64,000 bases of DNA from Actinomycetes bacterium (GTDB lineage Bacteria; Actinomycetota; Acidimicrobiia; Acidimicrobiales; Acidimicrobilacustridaceae): positions 62,001 to 126,000 of the forward strand of contig JAKOVR010000143.1 in NCBI GenBank assembly GCA_029782025.1, read 5' to 3'. A program made the translations under genes and the position numbers. Under the pieces are notes generated by a model that worked only from the letters and a program-made list of their open reading frames with translations, searched no databases and was not told the origin of the DNA. Every line of letters starts with the position of its first letter. Position 1 is the first letter of the stretch. Shown in pieces: positions 33,634-41,368 of the stretch.

Positions 33634-33639
33634 ACCCTA
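33634..33639 (-). promoter_or_regulatory. -10 box TAGGGT built from the upstream stop codon
   Basis: TAG (33639-33637) ends the SGNH-like gene; TAGGGT, then 8 nt, then ATG 33625 of the lipoprotein gene. Confidence 0.5.
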
Positions 33640-34689
33640 CCCGCGGCAGGACCGGAGCGGCGCGCCGGCGGCCCGGAGCCGGTCCGGGAGGGACCGGGTG
33701 AAGCGGACCGAGCCGGCGCGGTTGAGGTGGTGCGTGTCGGCGAACTCCGCCACCGGCGCGTCGGCGTGGAGGTCGATCAGCGGGAGCCCCTCGTCGGCGG
33801 CGACGGACGCGAGGGTCCGGCGGTAGGCGTCGAAGTCGGCGGCGCCGCCCGGATGGAGCGCCACGTAGTCGGCGGTGACCGGGAGGGCGGCCAGCACCAC
33901 CGTCGTGCCCTGCGCCCGCAGGTCGCGGACCAGCCGGCGGAGCGCGGCCACGCTCTCGTCCCCGATGCGGAAGTCGTTGAGGAGCTGCTCGGTCACGAAG
34001 CGACGCAGCACGGGTCCGGGCGGTGGCTCGTAGGTGAGGTCCTGGTCGGCCAGGCCCTGCCCCTGGGGGCCGATCAACCCCTCGATGCCCTCGGGCCCGA
34101 GGTGGGACGGTCGGGTGCCGGCCCGGAGATGGTCGAGGGCCGGGCCCCACTGGGCCGGGTCGGTCAGCTCCCGCCGATGGGCCACCAGCGCGCTGCTCCT
34201 CGTGGCCAGCGCCCCGAGCCGGCCGAGGAACCCGCCGGCCGTGGCCGGCGCGTCGTCGTAGGCCTGGCGGGCGGCGGCCCCGGCCCGGCTGTTCGTGTTG
34301 AGGTCGAGGCTGGCCACGGCGACGAGCACGACCGCCGGGTGCGTGCGGGGGAGGACCTCCTCGGTCAGCCACCGGTCGAGCAGCGCCGGCGAGGCGGCGT
34401 CGAGGGCGGCGTTGTACCCGGTGGCACCGTCGAGGACCCCGGGGTCGAAGGCGTCACGGGCCATGGAGTTGCCGGCCACGACGAGGTCGGTGCACCCCTC
34501 GAGGCGGTCGAGCTGGAGCACCTTGGCCGCGGTGGTCGAATCGCCGTAGAGATGCGGGTCGGGCAGGAGGGGGGCGGCCACCCGTGCCCCCGCCTCGGCT
34601 GCCACCACCACGGCCAGTGCGGCCAGCAGCATCCGTCGGGCCCGGGCCCGGGCCCGGGCCCGGGGCCGGGGCGGGGGGCCGTCGTGCAC
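33637..34689 (-). CDS. Membrane-anchored SGNH-like protein (DltD/AlgX-type resemblance)
   Basis: A 350-residue protein with one N-terminal membrane anchor (LLAALAVVVAAEAGARV) after an Arg-rich start, and an extracytoplasmic domain with DLVVAGNSMARDAF near residue 73 (GNS replacing GDS) and FADTHHLNRAGSVRF near 317, the Asp-His pair of an SGNH-like triad. This layout matches DltD/AlgX-like proteins that transfer acyl groups onto exported polymers together with a membrane O-acyltransferase. GTG 34689 follows TAGTCT by 6 nt; ATG 34632 just after the Arg run would also work. The Arg-Ala repeat comes from a GGGCCC DNA repeat. Confidence 0.72.
   Translation of the reverse strand: MHDGPPPRPRARARARARRMLLAALAVVVAAEAGARVAAPLLPDPHLYGDSTTAAKVLQLDRLEGCTDLVVAGNSMARDAFDPGVLDGATGYNAALDAASPALLDRWLTEEVLPRTHPAVVLVAVASLDLNTNSRAGAAARQAYDDAPATAGGFLGRLGALATRSSALVAHRRELTDPAQWGPALDHLRAGTRPSHLGPEGIEGLIGPQGQGLADQDLTYEPPPGPVLRRFVTEQLLNDFRIGDESVAALRRLVRDLRAQGTTVVLAALPVTADYVALHPGGAADFDAYRRTLASVAADEGLPLIDLHADAPVAEFADTHHLNRAGSVRFTRSLPDRLRAAGAPLRSCRG
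34637..34666. repeat. GGGCCC tandem repeat at the start of the DltD-like gene
   Basis: Five or so contiguous gggccc units encode the RARARARA run before the membrane anchor. The repeat is self-complementary and prone to slippage in multiples of two codons. Confidence 0.7.
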
Positions 34690-34695
34690 CGACCG

Positions 34696-34716
34696 AGACT
34701 ACCGACGACCTACGCT
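34696..34716. promoter_or_regulatory. Back-to-back leaderless promoters between 34689 and 34723
   Basis: Minus strand: TAGTCT (34701-34696), 6 nt, GTG 34689. Plus strand: TACGCT (34711-34716), 6 nt, ATG 34723. The 33-bp gap holds both -10 boxes and no ribosome binding site for either gene. Confidence 0.6.
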
Positions 34717-34722
34717 CGCACC

Positions 34723-36069
34723 ATGGCAGGCGAGCGGGTCACCCCTCGACGCGTGGTCGCGGCCACGGTCGGCACCGCGCTGGCCGTCCGGCTCGTCGCC
34801 GTCCTGACCTGGGCGAGGTGGGCCGACCCCCACGGCGACGAGGCCTTCTACTGGCGCCAGGCCCAGTTCCTCGGCAGCGGCGCCGGGTTCGTCTACCGCA
34901 ACAACGTGGGCGAGCTGGTCCCCACCGCCGTGCACCCGCCGCTCTACTCGGCCTACCTCGGGCTGGTCGGCCTGCTGCGCCTCGACCCGGCCAGCCACCT
35001 TCCCTACCGGCTGGCCGCCGCCGTCCTCGGGTCGGTCGCCGTGGGCCTGGTCGCGCTCGTCGCCCTCCGCCTCGCCGGCCCCCGGGCCGGGCTGGCGGCG
35101 GGGCTGCTGGCCGCGGTGTACCCGAACCTGTGGTTCGACGACGTGAAGCTGACGGCCGAGACGATGTACGCGGTCGGCGTCGGCGCGGTGCTGCTGGCGG
35201 CCCACCGCTTCGCCGCCGCGCCCTCGCCGCGGCGGGCGGCGTGGCTCGGGGGCGCCATCGGCGCGGCCGCGCTGGCCCGGGCCGAGGCCCTCGCCCTGCT
35301 CGTGCTGCTGCTGGTCCCGCTGGTGCTCGGGCGCGTGCCGGCCGGGGCGCGGGCGCGGGCCCGGTCGCTGGCCTACGGGGCGCTGGTGGCGGCGGTGGTC
35401 ACCGGCCCGTGGCTGGCCCGCAACCTGACGAGCTTCACCCACCCGGCCACCATCTCGTCGGGCAGCGGGTTCGTGATCGAGATCAGCAACTGCGACCAGA
35501 CCTTCGGGTTGGGTCCCGAGGAGGCGGCCGACGAGTACCTGGGCTACTGGTCCCCGGCGTGCGACCGCAGCGACCAGCGGGTCCACGGCACCGCCGCCCT
35601 GCCCTGGCCGGCGGGCGACGAGACGGTGGTGGACGCCTGGAAGCGCCAGATCGGACTCGACTACGTGCGGTCCCACCCGCGGCGCCTGCCGCTGGTGCTC
35701 GCCGCCCGGGTCGGGCGGATCTGGGACGTCTGGCGACCGGGCCAGAGCATCCGGCTCAACCGCTTCTTCGAGGGCCGCGACGCCGCCACCCCGCTCGGGC
35801 CGGTCACGGTGGAGTGGCAGGCGGTGGCCATGGGCCAGTACTACGTGCTGCTCCTCCTCGGTGCCGCCGGCCTCGTGGCCCTCCGGCGCCGACACATCAC
35901 CATCGCTCCTTACGTCGCCGTGGCCGCCTCCGCAACCCTCACCGCCGCCATCAGCTTCGGCATCACCCGGTACCGGGTCGGCGCCGACGTCGCGCTCTGC
36001 GTCCTGGCCGGCGTGGGCGTCGCCTCGTTGCTCGACCGGCGGGCGCGCCGCCGGGAGGCGACCGGGTGA
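34723..36069 (+). CDS. GT-C membrane glycosyltransferase (family 39/ArnT-like), paralogue 1
   Basis: A 448-residue polytopic protein. DPHGDEAFYWRQAQFL near residue 35 is the first extracytoplasmic loop with the acidic catalytic pair of the GT39/ArnT class, which uses polyprenyl-phosphate sugars. The end of the first loop has GELVPTAVHPPLYSAYLG, with HPP(L/F) typical of the group. A long periplasmic loop contains SNCDQTFG and a second Cys (SPACDRS), shared in placement with the proteins at 36066 and 42598. HPRRLPLVLAARVGRIWDV is another shared block. Its stop overlaps the next start (GTGA). Confidence 0.82.
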   Translation: MAGERVTPRRVVAATVGTALAVRLVAVLTWARWADPHGDEAFYWRQAQFLGSGAGFVYRNNVGELVPTAVHPPLYSAYLGLVGLLRLDPASHLPYRLAAAVLGSVAVGLVALVALRLAGPRAGLAAGLLAAVYPNLWFDDVKLTAETMYAVGVGAVLLAAHRFAAAPSPRRAAWLGGAIGAAALARAEALALLVLLLVPLVLGRVPAGARARARSLAYGALVAAVVTGPWLARNLTSFTHPATISSGSGFVIEISNCDQTFGLGPEEAADEYLGYWSPACDRSDQRVHGTAALPWPAGDETVVDAWKRQIGLDYVRSHPRRLPLVLAARVGRIWDVWRPGQSIRLNRFFEGRDAATPLGPVTVEWQAVAMGQYYVLLLLGAAGLVALRRRHITIAPYVAVAASATLTAAISFGITRYRVGADVALCVLAGVGVASLLDRRARRREATG

Positions 36070-37625
36070 CCGGCCGGCTGTCGTCCCCGCGGGTCCGCTG
36101 GCTGCTCGTGCTCGGTGCCATCGCCGCGCTCGCCTTGTCGGTGCGGCTGGCCAACGTGCTCGTGTGGTACCCGTCCTGCGACGCCGACATCCTGGCCAAG
36201 GTCGAGCAGGGCACGCCCTACGCCGAGTGCTCGCCCGACCAGTACCGGATCTGGGGCGATTCGGGGTACTACTACCTGCAGGGCTACCTGCTCAGCCGGG
36301 GGCACCTCTACGCCGACGGGGCCACGTGGTTCACCTCGAACGGCGCCCGGATCGTGCCGAGCGCGGGCGACCCGCCCCTGTTCTCGGCCTGGATGGGGGT
36401 GCTGTTCCAGTTCGGGGTGCGGGGCAGCCAGGCCCACCGCATCGCCACGTCGCTGGCCGGGGCCGTCGGCATCGCCGGCATCGCCCACGTGACGGCGCGC
36501 CTCGCCGGCCGGCGGGCCGGCGTGGTGGCCGGCCTGCTCGGCGCGACCGCGCCCATGCTGTTCATCAACGACGGGATGCTCCTGTCGGAGTCGGTGTACG
36601 TGCCCATCGTCGCCGTGGTGCTCATCGCCGCCTTCCGGTTCTGGGAGGCCCCGTCGGTGCGGCGGGCCGCGCTCCTCGGCGGCGCCATCGGGCTCGCCGC
36701 CCTCACGCGAGGGGAGGCGCTGCTGCTCTTCGGCGTGCTGGTCCTCCCGCTGCTGTGGCGCCGGCGGGAGCGCGGATGGCGGGAGTTGGCGCGGTGGGCG
36801 GGAGCGTGCTGGCTCACCGGCGGCCTGCTGATCGCGCCGTGGGTGGTGTTCAACCTGACCCGGTTCCGTGAGCCGGTGTTCATGACCTCCCAGACCGGCG
36901 CCGTCCTGTCGGCCGGCACCTGCGACGTGGCGTGGTACGGCGAGGCCCTCGGCTACTACGGCGCCGACTGCTACAGCGACTACATCGCCAAGGGCTATCC
37001 CGTCGGCGACCCCCGCCTCCCCGGCTGCGACGCCGCCGCGGCGGCCGCGGCCCTGGGCCCGGACCCCGCGGCGAAGGCCACCCAGGGGCGGGCGTGCTGG
37101 CCGGACCCCGAGCGCTACGACGAGTCCGAACGGGACAAGATCATCAGCAGCTTCGCCTGGCGCTACATCCGGGAGCACCAGCGGCGACTGCCGGTCGTGA
37201 TGGTGGCGCGGGTGGGGCGCATGTTCGACCTCTACAACCCCGGCTTCGGGAGCGAGCAGGAGCGCCTGGGGGAGAACGTGCGGCTCAACTGGGCCGTCGA
37301 GGGGCGGGGCAAGTGGCAGTCCGAGGTGGGCTTCGTCGAGTACGTGCTCCTCTTCCCCTTCGCCGTGGCCGGGGTGGTCGTGCTGCGGCGACGGCGGGCG
37401 TTGCTGTCGCCCGTCCTCGCCCTCCCCGCCGTCATCACGGTCACCGCCGCGTTGGCCTTCGGGGTCACCCGCTACCGGGTGCCGGTCGACATGGCCGAGG
37501 TCATCCTCGCCGCCGTCGCCATCGACGCCGTCCTGCGGCGGTGGTGGCCGGTCGCGGCCGAGGCGGACGGAACCGTCCCTCCGGTGCCGCGGAGGGAGAC
37601 GACTACGCTGCCGGCAGATGACTGA
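36066..37625 (+). CDS. GT-C membrane glycosyltransferase (family 39-like), paralogue 2
   Basis: A 519-residue polytopic protein closely related in plan to its upstream neighbour: first-loop IWGDSGYYYLQGYLLSRG, GDPPLFSAWMGVL, and the shared loop motif GTCDVAWYGEALGYYGADC with two cysteines, then a long insert and HQRRLPVVMVARVGRMFDLY. Donor and acceptor sugars are unknown; a polyprenyl-linked donor is expected. GTG 36066 overlaps the previous stop (GTGA) and its own end overlaps the GNAT-like gene by 8 bp. Confidence 0.82.
   Translation: MTGRLSSPRVRWLLVLGAIAALALSVRLANVLVWYPSCDADILAKVEQGTPYAECSPDQYRIWGDSGYYYLQGYLLSRGHLYADGATWFTSNGARIVPSAGDPPLFSAWMGVLFQFGVRGSQAHRIATSLAGAVGIAGIAHVTARLAGRRAGVVAGLLGATAPMLFINDGMLLSESVYVPIVAVVLIAAFRFWEAPSVRRAALLGGAIGLAALTRGEALLLFGVLVLPLLWRRRERGWRELARWAGACWLTGGLLIAPWVVFNLTRFREPVFMTSQTGAVLSAGTCDVAWYGEALGYYGADCYSDYIAKGYPVGDPRLPGCDAAAAAAALGPDPAAKATQGRACWPDPERYDESERDKIISSFAWRYIREHQRRLPVVMVARVGRMFDLYNPGFGSEQERLGENVRLNWAVEGRGKWQSEVGFVEYVLLFPFAVAGVVVLRRRRALLSPVLALPAVITVTAALAFGVTRYRVPVDMAEVILAAVAIDAVLRRWWPVAAEADGTVPPVPRRETTTLPADD
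37604..37609 (+). promoter_or_regulatory. -10 box TACGCT inside the upstream coding end
   Basis: TACGCT, 8 nt, ATG 37618, located in the last codons of the GT-C gene. It may give the GNAT-like gene a separate leaderless transcript. Confidence 0.35.
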
Positions 37626-38562
37626 CGACAACTGGCGCAACACCGAGTTGCTCAACACCGAGCTGCCCGACGTCCGGTTCGTCGACGACCGGGGCGAGGT
37701 CGACCCCGCGTACCTCCGGTGGCTCTACGACGAGAACCCGCTCGGCCCGGCCTACCAGTCCGCGGTCGACGAGGACGGCGTGCGCATGGCCCACTACGCG
37801 CTGATCTCCCAGCGCTACCGCAACGCCGACGGTCCGGCCCGGTTCATCTTCTCCCTCAACGCTGTGAGCCGCTCGACGGCCCAGCGCAAGGGGTACTTCG
37901 GCATGCTGCAGCTGCGGGTGTGGTCGGCCGCCCGCGACGATGGCGTGGTGGCCGGCATCGGCGTCACCAACGCCCGCTCCCACCGCGGGGTCCAGGTGAT
38001 GGGCTGGCGCTTCTTCGGCCCCATGCCCGTCGAGGTCGTGGCGCCGGCCCCGTACCGGCCGTCGGCCTGGCACAGCGAAGCGGTCACGCCGGAGCTGCTG
38101 GCCTCGTCGCGGTTCGACGAGCTCACCGCCGGGCTCGACGAGCAACCGGCCGAGCACTGGACCAACTGCGTCAGCACGGAGTACCTGCGCTGGCGGCTGG
38201 GCGCACCGCGCGGGGCCCGGTGGGCGCTGCACGTCTCCGACGACCTGTTCGCCGTGAGCACCCTGTCGCACTTCAAGGGCGCACCGGTGGCGGTCGTCGT
38301 CAAGCTGCTCCTGCGGCACGGGGCCGGGGCCGACACCCCCGTGCCCGGGCGGGCGGCGGTGTCGGAGGTGTGCCGCTTCCACCGTGCCCCGGCCGCCGTG
38401 TACGCCGGGTTCAACCGGTTCGTGAAGGTGCGGGGCGTGCCCCTCCCCGACGCCTTCAAGCCCTCCCCGCTCAACCTGGAGGTGTGCAGCCTCTCGGACA
38501 CGATCCGCCAGCGCGACTTCCACCTCGACACCTACGAGTTCCTCGACATGGACGCCTACTGA
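37618..38562 (+). CDS. GNAT-like acyltransferase domain protein in glycan cluster
   Basis: A 314-residue soluble protein. Mid-region IFSLNAVSRSTAQRKGYFGMLQLRVW is like the acetyl-CoA pyrophosphate-binding stretch of GNAT enzymes (Q/R-x-x-G-x-F), and the overall plan matches GNAT-type proteins seen beside polysaccharide deacetylases in exopolysaccharide clusters. The second half (AEHWTNCVSTEYLRWRLGAP) is a repeated fold of the same kind, as in FemX-like double GNATs. Probable role: N- or O-acylation of a sugar precursor; substrate unknown. It overlaps the GT-C gene by 8 bp and is followed 9 nt later by the NodB gene. Confidence 0.6.
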   Translation: MTDDNWRNTELLNTELPDVRFVDDRGEVDPAYLRWLYDENPLGPAYQSAVDEDGVRMAHYALISQRYRNADGPARFIFSLNAVSRSTAQRKGYFGMLQLRVWSAARDDGVVAGIGVTNARSHRGVQVMGWRFFGPMPVEVVAPAPYRPSAWHSEAVTPELLASSRFDELTAGLDEQPAEHWTNCVSTEYLRWRLGAPRGARWALHVSDDLFAVSTLSHFKGAPVAVVVKLLLRHGAGADTPVPGRAAVSEVCRFHRAPAAVYAGFNRFVKVRGVPLPDAFKPSPLNLEVCSLSDTIRQRDFHLDTYEFLDMDAY

Positions 38563-38571
38563 GGTGCCCCC

Positions 38572-39429
38572 GTGACCGCTCCCATCACCTTCACCCTCGA
38601 CCTCGAGGACCACCGGCCCGACGACTCCTGGCCCGCCCGCTACGCCCCGATCATGCGCGAGGTGCTCGACGCGCTCGACGCCCGCAACGTGACCGGCACG
38701 ATCTTCGTCGTGGGCGAGCTGGCCGAAGCCGAGCCGGCGCTGGTGCGCGAGGTGGCCGACCGGGGCCACGAGATCGCCCTGCACTCCTGGCGCCACATCC
38801 CCCTCACCGCCCACACGCCCGAGTCGTTCCGGGAGGAGACCCGCCGGGGCAAGGCGCTGCTGGAGGACCTCACCGGCCGCCCGTGCGAGGGGTTCCGGGC
38901 GCCCACCTACAGCCTGGTCCCGGCCTCGCTGTTCGCCGTCGACGTCCTCGGCGAGCTCGGCTTCACCTACTCCTCCAGCGTGCTGCCCGCGGCCAACCCG
39001 CTCTACGGGATGCCCGGCGCGCCCCGCCAACCCTTCCTCTGGCCCAACGGCCTGGCCGAGTTCCCCGGCCCCCTCGCCGGTGTCGGTCCGCTGCAGATCC
39101 CCTTCCTCGGTGGTACCTACCTGCGCCTCGTCCCCCGCCCGGCGCTGGCCGTGGCCCTGCGGGTGTGGCGCCACCACACCGCCCCGTGGACGTACTGCCA
39201 CCCCTACGACTTCGACACCGAGGAGCGGTTCTGGTGGGTGCCCGACTCGGGTCGCATGGCCCCGCTGCTCTGGGTCGGCCGCCGGGGCATCTGGCGCAAG
39301 CTCGACACCCTCCTCGCCCACGGCGCCGGTCCGCCGCTCCGGTACCGTCTCCCGGAAGCCGTTGCCGGCGGGGTCTTCGATCCCGCCTCCCTCGATCGTC
39401 CGACCGTCCCCCCGAAGGTGGCCGCGTGA
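38572..39429 (+). CDS. NodB-type polysaccharide deacetylase
   Basis: A 285-residue cytoplasmic member of carbohydrate esterase family 4. Motif 1 is FTLDLEDH (catalytic Asp, metal Asp), motif 2 the metal His pair in LHSWRH (about residues 70-75), motif 3 GFRAPTYSL, and the C-terminal YCHPYDF carries the last His. The WxxPYDF-like end and lack of a signal peptide match the PEP-CTERM/XrtA-type group that edits precursors inside the cell. GTG 38572 has GAGGTG upstream. Its stop overlaps the methyltransferase start (GTGA). Confidence 0.88.
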   Translation: MTAPITFTLDLEDHRPDDSWPARYAPIMREVLDALDARNVTGTIFVVGELAEAEPALVREVADRGHEIALHSWRHIPLTAHTPESFREETRRGKALLEDLTGRPCEGFRAPTYSLVPASLFAVDVLGELGFTYSSSVLPAANPLYGMPGAPRQPFLWPNGLAEFPGPLAGVGPLQIPFLGGTYLRLVPRPALAVALRVWRHHTAPWTYCHPYDFDTEERFWWVPDSGRMAPLLWVGRRGIWRKLDTLLAHGAGPPLRYRLPEAVAGGVFDPASLDRPTVPPKVAA

Positions 39430-40154
39430 GCACCCAAGAGTTCACCCAGGAAGCGATGACCCATCCGCTGCCCCGCGCCGCGCTGGTGTCGCGCATCGAC
39501 TACCTCGTGGGCCGGGCCCGAGGGCGGCGCGTGATCCACGTCGGCTTCGTCGACACGGGCTGCGCCGAGGCCAACATGGGGTCCGACACCTGGCTGCACG
39601 CCCACCTCGACCGGGCGGCCACGGCGCTGGTCGGCATCGACGTCAACGAGGTCGGGGTCAAGGAAGCCGTCGACCGCGGGTACGAGGCCTACGCCATCGA
39701 CTGCCGCGACGCCGTCGCCCTGCGGGACGCCGGCATCGAGCCCGGCCAGCTCGTCATCGCCGGTGAGGTGATCGAGCACCTCGACGACCCCGGCTCGTTC
39801 CTGGCCGGGCTCCACAACCTGACCGGCCCGGGCGGCGAGATGGTGATCACCACGCCCAACATCACCGGGCTGTTCAACACCTTCGCCGCGCTGGCCAACC
39901 GGGAGATCAACCATCCGGACCACGTGGTGATGTTCACGTGGCAGACGCTCACCACCATGGCCCGGCGCCACGGCTGGGAACCGGTGGAGACGGCGATGTA
40001 CGTGCCGTCGGTGAAGTTCGAGGGGCGGGGCCTGAGCGGCCGGGTACTCGGATGGGCCGGCCGTCTCGCCGTGGCCCTCGAGCGGCTGATGGGCCGCCTG
40101 GGCCGCCCCTACTTCTGCGACGGCATGATCGTGGTGTTCCGCTCGGTGCGCTGA
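39426..40154 (+). CDS. SAM-dependent methyltransferase, class I
   Basis: A 242-residue methyltransferase. RRVIHVGFVDTGCAEAN is a variant of the SAM-binding glycine loop (HVG-x-x-D), ALVGIDVNEVGVKEA carries the ribose-binding Asp, and VIAGEVIEHLDDPGSFL the motif II/post-II block. C-terminal HHxVMFTWQTLTTMARRHGW-like region (NHPDHVVMFTWQTL) recalls methyltransferases of glycan clusters that cap sugars. It is the last of a plus-strand run (34723 to 40154), coupled by GTGA to the deacetylase. The last 46 bp overlap the convergent DUF2304 gene. Confidence 0.85.
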   Translation: MSTQEFTQEAMTHPLPRAALVSRIDYLVGRARGRRVIHVGFVDTGCAEANMGSDTWLHAHLDRAATALVGIDVNEVGVKEAVDRGYEAYAIDCRDAVALRDAGIEPGQLVIAGEVIEHLDDPGSFLAGLHNLTGPGGEMVITTPNITGLFNTFAALANREINHPDHVVMFTWQTLTTMARRHGWEPVETAMYVPSVKFEGRGLSGRVLGWAGRLAVALERLMGRLGRPYFCDGMIVVFRSVR

Positions 40155-40558
40155 TCGGCGGCGTCGAGCCGTTCGATCTCGGTGCGCAGGAGCGCGATCT
40201 CCTCGGCCAGGGTGCGGGTGCGGTCCTCCATGCGGGAGAGCTCCCACGAGAACTGGATCAGCACGACCAGCAGGAACCCGATCGCCACCACGAGGAAGAG
40301 CACCGGCGGGTAGTAGATCCCGAGCTTCTGGCTGATCCACGTGAGCAGGTTGGGGACGATGGCGAGGACGATCAGGACCACGCCGAGGGCGGTCCAGAGC
40401 ATGGCGTACTTGCCCCGCAGCTGGCGCCGACGCAGCAGCAGCAGGATGAACAGCATCGAGCCGATCGAACCGGCCAGGAGGAACAGGTGGGCGGTGAACG
40501 ACAGGCCCGTGGAGCCGTCGTCGGCCACCTCGGCCGCGAGCAGGAGGGCGGCGCTCAT
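40109..40558 (-). CDS. DUF2304 membrane protein (partner of GT2)
   Basis: A 149-residue protein with three membrane helices: about 21-42, 54-72 and 83-103, the middle region reading LRGKYAMLWTALGVVLIVL, the signature of DUF2304. A coiled-coil tail follows (RMEDRTRTLAEEIALLRTEI). Such proteins are almost always encoded next to a dolichol-phosphate-sugar-synthase-type GT2, as here, and are thought to anchor or assist it, possibly as a lipid-linked sugar flippase. ATGA overlap with the GT2 stop. The 3' end overlaps the methyltransferase gene by 46 bp. Confidence 0.85.
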   Translation of the reverse strand: MSAALLLAAEVADDGSTGLSFTAHLFLLAGSIGSMLFILLLLRRRQLRGKYAMLWTALGVVLIVLAIVPNLLTWISQKLGIYYPPVLFLVVAIGFLLVVLIQFSWELSRMEDRTRTLAEEIALLRTEIERLDAADQRTERNTTIMPSQK

Positions 40559-41322
40559 GGGAGGTCCGAGCGTTCGGGGCGGGCCTTGCGGCGCTGGGCC
40601 CCGGCGGTGAGCGTGAGCAGCAGCCGGGTGTAGTGGTAGAGCAGCTTGACGTTGCGGTTCGAGGCCGTGCCGTCCTGGCGCTCCCGCATCACGACCGGCA
40701 CCTCCCGCACGTCGAACCCGGCCCGGTGGGCCATCAGGAGCGCCTCGACGCTCTCCATGTACTCCGAGGGATAGGTGTCGGCGAAGAACTCGAGGACGGG
40801 CCGGGAGAAGGCCCGGAACCCCGAGCTGGTGTCGGTGAACGGCTTGCCGGTGAAGCGCCGCACGGTGAAGCGCAGCAGCCCCATGGCGAACCCCCGGGCC
40901 TTGCCGACCTGGTAGTCGCTGGAGGTCGCGGCGAAGCGGCTCCCGACGGCCATGTGGGCGCCGTCGTCGAGGGCGGAGAGCAGGACCGGGATCTGGGTGG
41001 CGTCGTGCTGTCCGTCGGCGTCGAACTGGACCCCGCGCTGGTAGCCGTGACGGACGGCGTAGCGGAACCCGGTGCGCAGGGCGCCGCCGATGCCGAGGTT
41101 GTACGGCAGCTCGACGACCGTGGCCCCGGCCGCCGCCGCCACCTCGGCCGTGCGGTCGGTGGAGCCGTCGCTGATCACGAGGACGTCGCAGTCCGGGGCC
41201 AGCTCGTCGAGGGCGTGGAGCACGCCTGGCAACGGCGCCTCCTCGTTCCACGCCGGGATGATGATGATCGGGCGGTCCTGGGGGACCTCGGGCGGGCGCG
41301 CCGCGGACAGCGTCTCGGTCAT
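40555..41322 (-). CDS. Family 2 glycosyltransferase, polyprenyl-phosphate sugar synthase type
   Basis: A 255-residue GT2 enzyme: IIIIPAWNEEAPLPGVLHAL, VLVISDGSTDRTAEV, NLGIGGALRTGFRYA, QFDADGQHDA (metal site DAD) and VGSRF. FTDTSSGFRAFSRPVLEFF and PSEYMESVEALLMAHRAGF are typical of the subgroup paired with DUF2304. It would make a polyprenyl-phosphate hexose for the GT-C proteins nearby. TACCCT (41338-41333) sits 10 nt before ATG 41322, so a promoter may exist here in addition to read-through from the acyltransferase gene 46 bp upstream. Confidence 0.9.
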   Translation of the reverse strand: MTETLSAARPPEVPQDRPIIIIPAWNEEAPLPGVLHALDELAPDCDVLVISDGSTDRTAEVAAAAGATVVELPYNLGIGGALRTGFRYAVRHGYQRGVQFDADGQHDATQIPVLLSALDDGAHMAVGSRFAATSSDYQVGKARGFAMGLLRFTVRRFTGKPFTDTSSGFRAFSRPVLEFFADTYPSEYMESVEALLMAHRAGFDVREVPVVMRERQDGTASNRNVKLLYHYTRLLLTLTAGAQRRKARPERSDLP

Positions 41323-41368
41323 GGCAGCGGCAAGGGTACCGTCTCGTGCGGGGCCGGAGCGGACTCGG

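Noticed and set aside
34637-34666. GGGCCC repeat as a regulatory or recombination site
   Set aside because: It lies inside the coding start of the DltD-like gene and is explained by the Arg-Ala run.
33637-34689. Calling the DltD-like protein an active esterase
   Set aside because: The usual GDS is GNS here and block positions are distant from standard GDSL enzymes, so only a family resemblance is stated.
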